A stretch of 20,837 nucleotides of DNA from CAWKZT01 sp963854565 (GCA_963854565.1 CAWKZT010000019.1:1-20837); one strand, 5' to 3'. Shown: positions 1-6,740, numbered from the stretch's first letter. A program made the numbers and translations. Notes: generated from the sequence alone by a model not told the origin.

Positions 1-1
1 T

Positions 2-163
2 GCCTTGCTGGAACTTGAAGAATTGTTAGAGGACCACCTAGCGACGCGCGTCGAAGTAAATATAGGATCCGGTCACGGCCAACTTGTTGTGGAGTTTGCG
101 GACCTTGATGATCTCGAACGTCTGTACCTATGCATGGTTGATGGCAAAAAAGACCACGAATAG
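2..163 (+). CDS. parB: ParB chromosome-partitioning protein, C-terminal fragment (5' end outside window)
   Basis: The frame is open from the window edge and ends at TAG 161-163, giving 53 residues. The peptide starts ALLELEELLEDHLATRVEV and continues with a GHGQLVVEFADLDDLERL-like stretch, which is the typical C-terminal dimerisation domain of ParB/Spo0J (an L-E-rich helix, then a short strand pair ending in a leucine-rich helix). ParB binds parS sites near the origin and loads SMC during chromosome segregation. The next gene leftward-facing from 1241 is a CwlM homologue, and parB next to cwlM is the arrangement in mycobacteria, which supports the call. The parS-binding and CTPase domains are not in the window. 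I saw no parS-like palindrome here. Confidence 0.85.
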   Translation, partial: ALLELEELLEDHLATRVEVNIGSGHGQLVVEFADLDDLERLYLCMVDGKKDHE

Positions 164-234
164 AAAGGTTTTGGCGCGCGAGCCTCAAGTTGACGCGCGG
201 ACTTTTGGAAGCCTTAAGTAAAACTTCATACTTT

Positions 235-260
235 CCCACACTGGGGGACAACCCTGTGGG
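235..260. terminator. Hairpin between convergent parB and cwlM-like genes
   Basis: Arms CCCACA (235-240) plus GGG (243-245) pair with CCC (252-254) plus TGTGGG (255-260). This gives nine pairs with a two-base bulge and a six-base loop. It lies between the two convergent stop codons (163 and 264), where a shared terminator is expected. There is no clear run of T on either side, so intrinsic termination is uncertain. Confidence 0.4.
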
Positions 261-263
261 TAA

Positions 264-1241
264 CTATCCTTCGACGGGATTTGTGAGCCACGCGGTAACC
301 GCTGTAGCCAGCGATCTAGCCAGATCGGGGACAGTGGTCGTTGATGGTCCAAAGCGGCAAACAACGGCCGGCATTCGAGTTTCTCGCAGAACTGGTGTTC
401 GCATACCAACAGGGGAGTGAACGACGTCAAACCAGACATCGGGAACTTGTAGCGAAATTACCTGGGCTAGGTGATGCCCACCGACTGACTGAAAGCCCTC
501 GGTACGGAAATACGAAAGCACCATGCGCTCAGGGTCATCACTGAGCAGACCGATATAACCCGTTGCGTCGAAGTCATTGGCAGCTTGTGCATGACTGGAA
601 CCATCTGGATCGGTAATCACCACGACGTCGATGCCATGCGAACGCAAAAAAGTGGAGAGAGCATCGGCCAGGTCGGCATCTTTACCAAAATCGCCGACCA
701 TGATTCTTCCGGGTGTATCCGCAGCATCAGCAGCAGAGCGCAACCGCTCTCGTTCGCGCACGTTTCCGACTGACATTTGCGTAGTCCGGTGAGCAATACG
801 TCCCAGCGCCGCGAAAGTATCGCGACCACACAAACCATCGGCGGTTAACGCGACATTGCGTTGAAACTCCTCAACTGAACTCTCGGTGTTACCACCAAAG
901 ATGCCATCAACCCGGCCACAATCGAAGCCAATTGAGCCCAAACGACGCTGCAACTCAAAGACATCGTCGCCTCGCAACATTGGTTGGCGAAAATAGAGAG
1001 TCCGGTCACCGAAGTGGTGGTCGGCCTCAACTAAAGCCCGCCATGTTTGCGGGCCACACGATCCGTCCTGCTCAAGGCCGCGGCTGCGCTGAAACGCAAT
1101 TACAGCAGCTTCAGTTTCGGGACCATAGGTCGCAGGCGGGTCAATGGTCGTGAAAAACCCAGCGTTCCCCAGTCGACAGCGAAGATTATGAACAGCAGGG
1201 CCATTAGCATCGAGGATCAGTGGTAACGAATCAGTTGACAC
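264..1241 (-). CDS. cwlM: CwlM-like protein: two peptidoglycan-binding domains plus a degenerate amidase_3 domain
   Basis: 325 aa. Two PG_binding_1 repeats are visible at about residues 9-70 and 88-147 (the FQRSRGLEQDGSCGPQTW and FQRNVALTADGLCGRDTF patterns). Residues about 178-322 follow the N-acetylmuramoyl-alanine amidase_3 fold order, but every zinc ligand position I can align is lost. The DPGHGG segment is replaced by GDFGKD (residues 183-188), the SIHAN segment by GLLSDD (231-236), and the late catalytic Glu by Arg in VCRFG (294-298). There is no signal peptide or TM, so it is probably cytoplasmic. The start is GTG at 1241, with GGAGGT five bases upstream (1247-1252). In mycobacteria CwlM is a cytoplasmic, non-hydrolytic regulator of MurA and the MurJ/FhaA system and a PknB substrate. 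The position beside parB and trxA matches. A regulatory rather than hydrolytic role here is inference from the missing ligands. Confidence 0.85.
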   Translation of the reverse strand: MSTDSLPLILDANGPAVHNLRCRLGNAGFFTTIDPPATYGPETEAAVIAFQRSRGLEQDGSCGPQTWRALVEADHHFGDRTLYFRQPMLRGDDVFELQRRLGSIGFDCGRVDGIFGGNTESSVEEFQRNVALTADGLCGRDTFAALGRIAHRTTQMSVGNVRERERLRSAADAADTPGRIMVGDFGKDADLADALSTFLRSHGIDVVVITDPDGSSHAQAANDFDATGYIGLLSDDPERMVLSYFRTEGFQSVGGHHLAQVISLQVPDVWFDVVHSPVGMRTPVLRETRMPAVVCRFGPSTTTVPDLARSLATAVTAWLTNPVEG

Positions 1242-1305
1242 AGATGACCTCCAAGCTGTCGCGACACCTTTGTGTCAGCAAGTGAACACTCAAACGGTAA
1301 CAGCA

Positions 1306-1329
1306 AACGACCCCCTAACAGGGGTTGTT
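1306..1329 (-). terminator. Hairpin downstream of trxA
   Basis: Bases 1306-1314 pair with 1321-1329 (core CCCC/GGGG, outer AACGA/TTGTT including one G-T pair) around loop CTAACA. It lies about 50 bases beyond the trxA stop and before the cwlM-like Shine-Dalgarno. Read leftward it is followed only by a mixed GTTTGCTGTT stretch, so it is a weak intrinsic terminator or a pause/processing site. A smaller GGGCG-CATA-CGCCC hairpin lies at 1358-1371, seven bases past the stop. Confidence 0.4.
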
Positions 1330-1377
1330 CCGGGGGGGCGAATACGTTGGAGCTAGAGGGCGCATACGCCCAAGTTT

Positions 1378-1707
1378 CTAGACCAAGAACTCGTTGAGGT
1401 CCTCGAGAATCGCAGCCTTAGGCTTGGCGCCAACCAGGCGTTTGGCAACCTCGCCGTCCTTGAAGACCAAGAGCGTCGGAATGCTCATGACTTCGAAACG
1501 CCGAGCAATGTCGGAGGCCTCGTCGACGTTGAGTTTAGCAATCGACACCTGACCGACAAGTTCGTCGGCTAATTCTTCGAGAACTGGGGCGATCATCTTG
1601 CAAGGACCGCACCATTCCGCCCAGAAATCAACCAGGACAGCACCATCGGCAGCGCCAATGATCTCGTCAAATGTGTCGTTAGTGAGGGTTGTAATTCCTT
1701 CAGCCAT
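1378..1707 (-). CDS. trxA: Thioredoxin
   Basis: 109 aa, the normal length for a single-domain thioredoxin. The active site WCGPC is at residues 32-36, preceded by VDFWAE, and the conserved cis-proline is in SIPT (P77), followed by the LLVFKDGE strand. It reduces disulfides in cytoplasmic proteins and is itself reduced by the thioredoxin reductase encoded just upstream at 1971-2933. The ATG at 1707 has AAGGA eight bases upstream (1716-1720), which fixes the start. Unlike the usual tight trxB-trxA pair, the two genes are separated by 263 bases that carry a tandem copy of the dispersed repeat, so trxA may depend on its own promoter. Confidence 0.98.
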   Translation of the reverse strand: MAEGITTLTNDTFDEIIGAADGAVLVDFWAEWCGPCKMIAPVLEELADELVGQVSIAKLNVDEASDIARRFEVMSIPTLLVFKDGEVAKRLVGAKPKAAILEDLNEFLV

Positions 1708-1833
1708 GAGATTTTTCCTTCCACCACAGTGCGTTGTGCACAGTGGGCAAACTTCGTGATCTTGACGCTAGCGCACACCAACGATCCTTACAGATAATGA
1801 ACCCCTACAAGGTGGATTGGCATTCCCTATTTC

Positions 1834-1940
1834 TTGTTCTTCGCCCACGAGGCTCATCACTGGGCGACCGAGGACACGACCGCATTTATTGTTCTTCGCC
1901 CACGAGGCTCATCACTGGTTGGCCGAGGACACGGCCAACC
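1834..1940 (+). repeat. Dispersed repeat, two tandem copies with 55-bp period
   Basis: Copy 1 begins at 1834 and copy 2 at 1889. Both contain TTGTTCTTCGCCCACGAGG followed by CTCATCACTGG, then a variable base pair and a CG..CCGAGGACACG..C tail. In copy 2 the tail is a perfect nine-pair hairpin: GGTTGGCCG (1917-1925), loop AGGACA, CGGCCAACC (1932-1940). In copy 1 the equivalent stem has two mismatches. A relative lies on the opposite strand at 5001-5075 and a short one at 19691-19710. The 55-bp period is not a multiple of three, so the repeat is not a repeated protein domain. It sits 3' of trxB and 5' of trxA. Confidence 0.85.
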
Positions 1941-1970
1941 CTTCTGCTAGTGATGGGCATTCTTGGTTGC

Positions 1971-2933
1971 TTAGGCTTCTTGGTCTTCTAGCCAGCGCTC
2001 GGCATCGATGGCGGCCATACAGCCACTGCCGGCAGCGGTTATTGCTTGTCGGTAGTGATCATCTTGTACATCACCACATGCGAAGACACCAGGAATAGCC
2101 GTGTAGCTGGAGTCAGGGAGGGTCACGAGATAGCCGTTGTCCTTGAGTTCAAGTTGGGTGGCGAACAGGCTGGTATTGGGGCGGTGGCCAATCGCCAAGA
2201 AAATGCCAGCAACATCCATCTCGCGTTCGTCGCCAGTCACGGTGTCTTTTACTCGGATGCCTTCGATTTTGGTTTCGCCTAGATAGGCCACAACCTGCGT
2301 GTTCCACACCAAATTAATTTTGTCATTCGCCGCGGCACGGTCTTGCATGATCTTGGAGGCGCGTAACTCATTGCGACGAACCAAGAGATTGACTTTGGAA
2401 GCAAACTTCGAAAGGAACATGGCTTCTTCGATAGCTGAGTCACCTCCGCCAACAACAGCTATTTCGACGTCCCGGAAAAAGAACCCGTCGCAAGTTGCAC
2501 AGGTCGATAGGCCATGGCCGACCAACTGTGCTTCGTTGGGAAGTCCCAACATGAGCGATTGCGCACCAGTAGAAATAATAAGCGTTTCGGACCGGTACGT
2601 AGGCTCGGCGGCTTCAGGATCTCCAACCCAAACACCAAAAGGACGGGACGAAAGATCAACTCGCGATGCTTTGACCGTCTCTAGTTCGGCACCGAAGCGC
2701 TGAGCTTGGCCGCGGAACATTTGCATGAGTTCAGGGCCCATCACACCTTCGGGAAATCCCGGATAGTTCTCGACCTCAGTGGTCAACATCAACTGACCAC
2801 CGGGTTGATCCGAAGTGGACGAAGGCTCACCTTCAAGCACTAGTGGCTTAAGGTCCGCTCGCGCTGCATAGATAGCGGCAGTAAGTCCAGCAGGTCCTGA
2901 TCCAATAATGATGGTCTGGCGTACGTCGTTCAT
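1971..2933 (-). CDS. trxB: Thioredoxin-disulfide reductase (NADPH)
   Basis: 320 aa, the standard length for low-molecular-weight bacterial TrxB. The FAD-binding GSGPAG motif is at residues 11-16, the redox-active CATC pair at C145 and C148 within the usual CATCDG context, the NADPH-binding GGGDSA at 162-167, and the closing FAD motif ACGDVQD near the C terminus. It transfers electrons from NADPH via FAD and the CxxC pair to thioredoxin. The ATG at 2933 has AAGGA about seven bases upstream, which supports the start. It is followed on the transcript by a perfect hairpin inside the repeat at 1917-1940, about 30 bases past the stop, which could act as its 3' end. Confidence 0.98.
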   Translation of the reverse strand: MNDVRQTIIIGSGPAGLTAAIYAARADLKPLVLEGEPSSTSDQPGGQLMLTTEVENYPGFPEGVMGPELMQMFRGQAQRFGAELETVKASRVDLSSRPFGVWVGDPEAAEPTYRSETLIISTGAQSLMLGLPNEAQLVGHGLSTCATCDGFFFRDVEIAVVGGGDSAIEEAMFLSKFASKVNLLVRRNELRASKIMQDRAAANDKINLVWNTQVVAYLGETKIEGIRVKDTVTGDEREMDVAGIFLAIGHRPNTSLFATQLELKDNGYLVTLPDSSYTAIPGVFACGDVQDDHYRQAITAAGSGCMAAIDAERWLEDQEA

Positions 2934-3020
2934 TTGAAGTCCTTGAAAGTACAGAGGGGAAAACGTTGTAAGGAATAAACCTCGGTATGAGGTGGTGCTA
3001 TTCCCGGTAAATGGCAGCGA

Positions 3021-3383
3021 CTACCCAGCGGCGTTGTGGGGCCGTTTACGCCACAGCAGCATTCCGACTAGGGAGAAGACGCCACCCAAAATGAAATAGG
3101 CCAGCCAGACCCGTTCACCGAGCGCTTCGTTTAGGCCACGGGTTACGCCAATGACCAACAAGATCAAGGCAATGACGGTGAGAACAGCAACAATGATGCC
3201 GTAAACGGCCGTACGGGCAATGTTGATCGCGGGACCAGATGTCTTGATTCTGACGGTGTCAACCTTGTCGACAATCTTGATCGTGGCCAACTGGGGCCAG
3301 TTATCAGGTATTCCGGGGATGCTGGCTGCCTTTTGGACAGGAGCATCGCTTGAAATTGGTTCGGGAGTCGACGCATCGGTCAT
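3021..3383 (-). CDS. Small two-TM membrane protein, function unknown
   Basis: 120 aa. A hydrophilic, Pro/Ser-rich N-terminal part (1-50) precedes two hydrophobic helices at about 58-80 and 92-111 and a basic tail WRKRPHNAAG. The topology suggests both ends on the cytoplasmic side. I do not recognise a named family; it resembles small phage-holin-like or superfamily-III-like membrane proteins only in its layout. It lies between the anti-sigma factor (58-base gap) and trxB (87-base gap) on the same strand, so it is probably part of the sigma/redox block. It seems to have its own promoter: TAGGCT six bases before the ATG and no Shine-Dalgarno. Confidence 0.8.
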   Translation of the reverse strand: MTDASTPEPISSDAPVQKAASIPGIPDNWPQLATIKIVDKVDTVRIKTSGPAINIARTAVYGIIVAVLTVIALILLVIGVTRGLNEALGERVWLAYFILGGVFSLVGMLLWRKRPHNAAG

Positions 3384-3389
3384 GTTCGC

Positions 3390-3395
3390 AGCCTA
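3390..3395 (-). promoter_or_regulatory. Candidate -10 element of a leaderless promoter (two-TM protein gene)
   Basis: On the minus strand TAGGCT ends six bases before the ATG at 3383, which would put the transcription start on or next to the A of ATG. No Shine-Dalgarno is present. The same geometry recurs at several other genes in the window, which raises confidence in it. Confidence 0.45.
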
Positions 3396-3441
3396 GAGCA
3401 CGAGCACCGGCGTAGCACCCGGCAAATAACACAATCGGATG

Positions 3442-4380
3442 TTAGAGCAGCGGTTCGGCATCAGTGATTACTACACAGTCCGTTAAAGAAAGGGCTGTGT
3501 AGATCGGGATTCCTTCAACCGTTTGCACAAGAATAAGCACGTCACGGTCGGCGACGATGGTGAAGACGACTGATTCAGAAATTGGCCCTAAGGCGCTACT
3601 ACAAGGCATCGGTTCGGGGGCGGTGTTGTCAGATTTATCAGGGGCATCGAACAGCAGTTGCGCAACTACGTCATTGGCAACATCGGTCTTGGTGAGTTGG
3701 TCCAACATAATGTGTCGTCCGACTACCCCACTGTTGCCCTGGTCGTCGCCGGTTACACCGTTGTCAAACGTGATTTCAGATGGTGGTTCTTCGGCCACGG
3801 ATTCTGCTGTGTAAACCTCATCCTCAGGGAACTCTAAGGATAGAGCTGTGGCTGGATCTTCGTTGGACTCGGCCCGGGCATCAACGAGGGCCTCAGTTGC
3901 GGCGGGCGCTGACTCCAAGGCACCCCCGGATTCATCGCTGGTGGAATCCGCAGCAATCGAACCAGCAATCTCTGCGTCTGCGGCAGAATCACCCGAGTCT
4001 GCTGTGATGTCACTGGCAATACTAAAGGAATCAGAACTGTCTGATCCCGAGAATACAAAAGGCACAGCCAACATCACGACGGCCACCGCGGCGGCTACCG
4101 ATGCCCACCTCATAGCGACACGTGATCGTTGGGCTTTGGCAGCGGTTAGGGAGGTTACATTGGGAGCGGTAGCGGAAACGGCAAGAGCGGCCGCAATAGC
4201 TGAATCGCGAACCGCCTCAGAGGGAAAAGAAACCGGCGCAGAGCCAAGTAAGGAGAGGCTGCGAAGTTCTGCGACTTGGGCAAGGAGTTTGGGGGACCCC
4301 TCAATGCGCGTCACCTCGTCGGTTGTTGCCTCGCCATCTAGGTAGGCCGAAATGGCCTCGAAGTCGTTGTGCGTACTCAT
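3442..4380 (-). CDS. Membrane-anchored anti-sigma factor (RsmA-like position), without zinc motif
   Basis: 312 aa. The N terminus (DFEAISAYLDGEATTDEV, residues 6-23) looks like the start of a zf-HC2-type anti-sigma domain, but the HxxxCxxC zinc motif is absent: the place where it should lie reads RIEGSPKLLAQVAEL. One TM spans about residues 91-110 and is followed by a long acidic, Ser/Asp/Glu-rich extracytoplasmic region and a C-terminal part with two Cys (in PMPCSSAL and LTDCVV). Its ATG overlaps the sigma-factor stop by four bases (ATGA, 4377-4380), implying translational coupling and near-equal expression. Position matches RsmA, partner of SigM in mycobacteria. Predicted role: hold the sigma factor at the membrane until an envelope or redox signal arrives. 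Confidence 0.8.
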   Translation of the reverse strand: MSTHNDFEAISAYLDGEATTDEVTRIEGSPKLLAQVAELRSLSLLGSAPVSFPSEAVRDSAIAAALAVSATAPNVTSLTAAKAQRSRVAMRWASVAAAVAVVMLAVPFVFSGSDSSDSFSIASDITADSGDSAADAEIAGSIAADSTSDESGGALESAPAATEALVDARAESNEDPATALSLEFPEDEVYTAESVAEEPPSEITFDNGVTGDDQGNSGVVGRHIMLDQLTKTDVANDVVAQLLFDAPDKSDNTAPEPMPCSSALGPISESVVFTIVADRDVLILVQTVEGIPIYTALSLTDCVVITDAEPLL

Positions 4381-4922
4381 GATCGGTCTTTGTTTAGACG
4401 TGGGGTGGGGTCGTCCTGGTTCCCAAGAAGTTCAGCTAATCGTTGGCGGCCTCGCGCAATACGAGATCGAACGGTACCCGGGGGAATTTCGAGGGTGGCA
4501 GCAATCTCGGCGTAATCCATTCCAAGTTGATCCCGGAGTATGACAGGGGCACGAAATTCGGGAGGCAGTGTGGCCAGGGCGGCGTCGAGTTCTAGGCGGT
4601 CGACAATCTCAGTATCAATGTTTATAGAACCGTCAGCTTCGAGCATTGATTCATCGGGAATTCCTGGAATTGGTCGGCGGCCGCGGCGACGCATTTCGTC
4701 GAGGCAAGAGTTGGTGGTGACGCGGTACATCCATGTGGTGAACTTGGATTTGAACATGAATCGATCGAGACGTTTTGTGAGGGTTATGAGTGCTTCTTGC
4801 GTGGCGTCGGCGGCGTCGGCGTCATTGCCGGTCATACGTCGGCAGATGGCATACATCTGGTTGTAGTGGCGTCGTAGCAACGTGTCGAGGGCGCGCTGGT
4901 CCCCGTCTTGAGCCGCGCGCAC
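4377..4922 (-). CDS. sigM: ECF-subfamily RNA polymerase sigma factor, SigM-like
   Basis: 181 aa from GTG at 4922. Sigma-70 region 2 covers about residues 15-83 (QMYAICRRMTGNDADAADAT then FTTWMYRVTTNSCLDEMRRR). Region 4 covers about 114-166, with the helix-turn-helix MDYAEIAATLEIPPGTVRSR. It directs RNA polymerase to stress promoters and is controlled by the overlapping anti-sigma gene. The start is uncertain: the GTG has no good Shine-Dalgarno, and the homologous N-terminal pattern (TELDDDALVRAAQDGD) continues ten codons upstream, past a possible CTG at 4940, to ATC at 4952, just before an in-frame stop. A promoter-like TTGCCC-N16-TACGAT ends seven bases before that ATC. The actual protein may therefore be about 191 aa with a non-ATG start. 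Confidence 0.92.
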   Translation of the reverse strand: MRAAQDGDQRALDTLLRRHYNQMYAICRRMTGNDADAADATQEALITLTKRLDRFMFKSKFTTWMYRVTTNSCLDEMRRRGRRPIPGIPDESMLEADGSINIDTEIVDRLELDAALATLPPEFRAPVILRDQLGMDYAEIAATLEIPPGTVRSRIARGRQRLAELLGNQDDPTPRLNKDRS

Positions 4923-4959
4923 TAGCGCGTCGTCATCCAGTTCCGTCTTGATAGGTCAA

Positions 4960-4987
4960 ATCGTAGTTGCAGAGAATCAAGGGGCAA
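4960..4987 (-). promoter_or_regulatory. Candidate sigM promoter
   Basis: Minus strand: TTGCCC (4987-4982), a 16-base spacer, then TACGAT (4965-4960). The -10 ends seven bases before the in-frame ATC at 4952, the same spacing seen at presumed leaderless genes here. The promoter abuts the degenerate repeat copy at 5001-5020. Confidence 0.35.
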
Positions 4988-5000
4988 GTGATAGAAGAGC

Positions 5001-5075
5001 GCCTCGGCGGCGAAGAGCAAGAAGTGTGGCCGTGTCCTCGGCCGTCCAGTGATGAGCCTCGTGGGCGAAGAGCAA
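5001..5075 (-). repeat. Dispersed repeat, one full and one degenerate tandem copy (inverse orientation)
   Basis: On the minus strand TTGCTCTTCGCCCACGAGG then CTCATCACTGG starts at 5075, directly after the kinase stop codon (5078-5076), and continues with ACGGCCGAGGACACGGCC (five-pair stem GGCCG/CGGCC around AGGACA). A second, decayed copy (TTGCTCTTCGCCGCCGAGGC) starts at 5020, exactly 55 bases further on, the same period as at 1834-1940. It fills half of the 153-base gap between the kinase and sigM, next to the probable sigM promoter. Confidence 0.85.
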
Positions 5076-6740
5076 TCAAGAAGGAATGATGCTGAGCTCA
5101 CTGATGGCGGTTTTGAAGCGGGGGTTGGGTGGGCCATCTCCAAGATCGGTGATCCAGAGGAGGATATGTTGGGCGTTGCGGCCACCCAGGTCGATGCGGG
5201 CTTGGTCGGTTATGCCAGCTTGTGTTGCGATGGGTTCACCCCACTGTTCGAGGGTTACTGGCACGGTTTCGGCGTCGGTTACATAAATCTGTGCAGCCCA
5301 ACCTTTGGTGGGGGAGTGGACCACGAGGGTTGCTAGAGCAGTGACTTGATTGAGTTGCACGATGACGCCAACGCCGGACTTGAGGTTGCCGAATTGGCGG
5401 GTGCTGTACCCCTCGGTTGTCCAGACCGTGGTTTGGTCGGCGTCAACAAGAAGGGGGGTGAGTGAATCATTTTCGCCGGGATTGCCAGAACCTTCTGGAT
5501 CAAAACTGATCAAATTGACGATGCGAAGGGGAAGATCAGCGTTGTCTGCGTTGGTGTCGTCTACTACCTCTGAGCTATCAGGTGTTTCATTGTCGGAAGT
5601 GACGGCAACATCAGGTTCAGAGTCGATGCCTACTACATCGCGAGCTCGATGGAACACGTCGCGCCCAGTGTCAGTGCTCCCAATAAGTGCACCGGCAACA
5701 GCGAGGGCCCCAGCGATGATCACTAGCAACATTATGGGGACCAACCACCGGCGTTCATTGCGAATAAAGGTGGCCGAGGATCGTGCCGCTGAAGTAGATG
5801 GCTGAGAGGGGACGGGGCCAACCGCATCTCCCACAATGGTGCGATCGATGATTGGGACGGCAGGGGTTGGTAGCGGAGCGGACGGGTCGTGTTCCAGCAG
5901 TGCGGCGCGGAATTCGGCTGCATCAGCAAACCGCTGGTCGGGCTGTGGAGCCATGGAGCGAGCGATGATGTCGTCGAGCCAGGGAGGGACCGTAGAACGC
6001 CAACTGCGTACGCGTGGCGGTTCGCCTTTTAGTCGAGCCATAGCCGTGGCCAGGCTCGTGTTTTCGACGAAGGGTGGCCGCCCTGCGAGGCACTCGAATA
6101 ACACCACACCAAGGGCGTAAATGTCAGCTCTATGATCGAGCGAATTTCCCGTGACCTGCTCAGGGGCCAGGTACTTGGCTGTGCCGACGAGGGAACCTTG
6201 TTCAGTGAGGTCGGCACCTGCACTGGGCTTGGCAATACCGAAGTCGGTGACTTTGATGCGTCTGTCGTCGACCATCATGATGTTGCCCGGTTTGATGTCG
6301 CGGTGCACTAAATCGGTCTGATGGGCGGCACCGAGTGCATCGGCGACCTGGACGCCGAGGTCCACGGTGGCGGCGACGGTTAACGGCCCGTGGTCGTCTA
6401 GAAACTTTCGTAGATCGACACCCACGAGCAACTCCATGACGATGGCTTCGATGCGTCCGGCCGGCGAGTCTTCCGAAACCGTGTCAAAAATGGACACTAT
6501 GCCAGAGTGTTGGATGCGGGCCGCAACCTTGGCCTCGGTGGTGAAGCGAGCCAAGAAAGTGGTGTCACGCGATAGGTGCCGGTGCAGTATTTTTACCGCA
6601 ACGCGCCGGTCAAGGACCTCGTCTCGTGCATCCCACACCTCGGCCATTCCGCCGGTGGCCAGTAGAGCGGTAAGAACATAACGGTCACCAAGTCTAAGTC
6701 CGGGACGACCGGTCAGATTGGAGGCAGAGGGGTTAGACAT
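5076..6740 (-). CDS. Transmembrane Ser/Thr protein kinase with MurJ-tail-like extracellular domain
   Basis: 554 aa. The Hanks-type kinase domain covers about residues 18-285 and its key residues are intact: glycine loop ATGGMAEV (29-35), VAVK lysine K50, HRD at 146-148 with N153, DFG at 166-168, and APE at 192-194. A low-complexity juxtamembrane part leads to one TM (about 333-354). The extracytoplasmic region is an acidic linker followed by a discoidin/carbohydrate-binding-like domain (about 405-554) containing FDPEGSGNPGEN, TTVWTTEGYS and GVGVIVQL motifs. I recall this pattern from the C-terminal ectodomain of actinobacterial MurJ (Rv3910) and related kinases. The protein occupies the locus where mycobacteria have MurJ, between DUF6049 and sigM, but has no flippase helices. 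Likely role: signal transduction in envelope growth. A hexamer inverted repeat overlaps the start codon, and no Shine-Dalgarno is evident. Confidence 0.92.
   Translation of the reverse strand: MSNPSASNLTGRPGLRLGDRYVLTALLATGGMAEVWDARDEVLDRRVAVKILHRHLSRDTTFLARFTTEAKVAARIQHSGIVSIFDTVSEDSPAGRIEAIVMELLVGVDLRKFLDDHGPLTVAATVDLGVQVADALGAAHQTDLVHRDIKPGNIMMVDDRRIKVTDFGIAKPSAGADLTEQGSLVGTAKYLAPEQVTGNSLDHRADIYALGVVLFECLAGRPPFVENTSLATAMARLKGEPPRVRSWRSTVPPWLDDIIARSMAPQPDQRFADAAEFRAALLEHDPSAPLPTPAVPIIDRTIVGDAVGPVPSQPSTSAARSSATFIRNERRWLVPIMLLVIIAGALAVAGALIGSTDTGRDVFHRARDVVGIDSEPDVAVTSDNETPDSSEVVDDTNADNADLPLRIVNLISFDPEGSGNPGENDSLTPLLVDADQTTVWTTEGYSTRQFGNLKSGVGVIVQLNQVTALATLVVHSPTKGWAAQIYVTDAETVPVTLEQWGEPIATQAGITDQARIDLGGRNAQHILLWITDLGDGPPNPRFKTAISELSIIPS

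Noticed and set aside
1834..1940. CRISPR array
   Set aside because: Only two units with a repeat longer than any spacer, no cas genes, and copies dispersed on both strands elsewhere.
1817..2098. Plus-strand open frame across the repeat, with a HEAHH metalloprotease-like string
   Set aside because: The string comes from the repeat itself. The 55-base period shifts frame between copies, the frame has no Shine-Dalgarno, and it runs antisense into trxB. Not a gene.
4922..5185. Minus-strand open frame through the repeat between the kinase and sigM
   Set aside because: It overlaps the kinase C terminus in another frame, reads through the repeat, and has no family resemblance or ribosome binding site.
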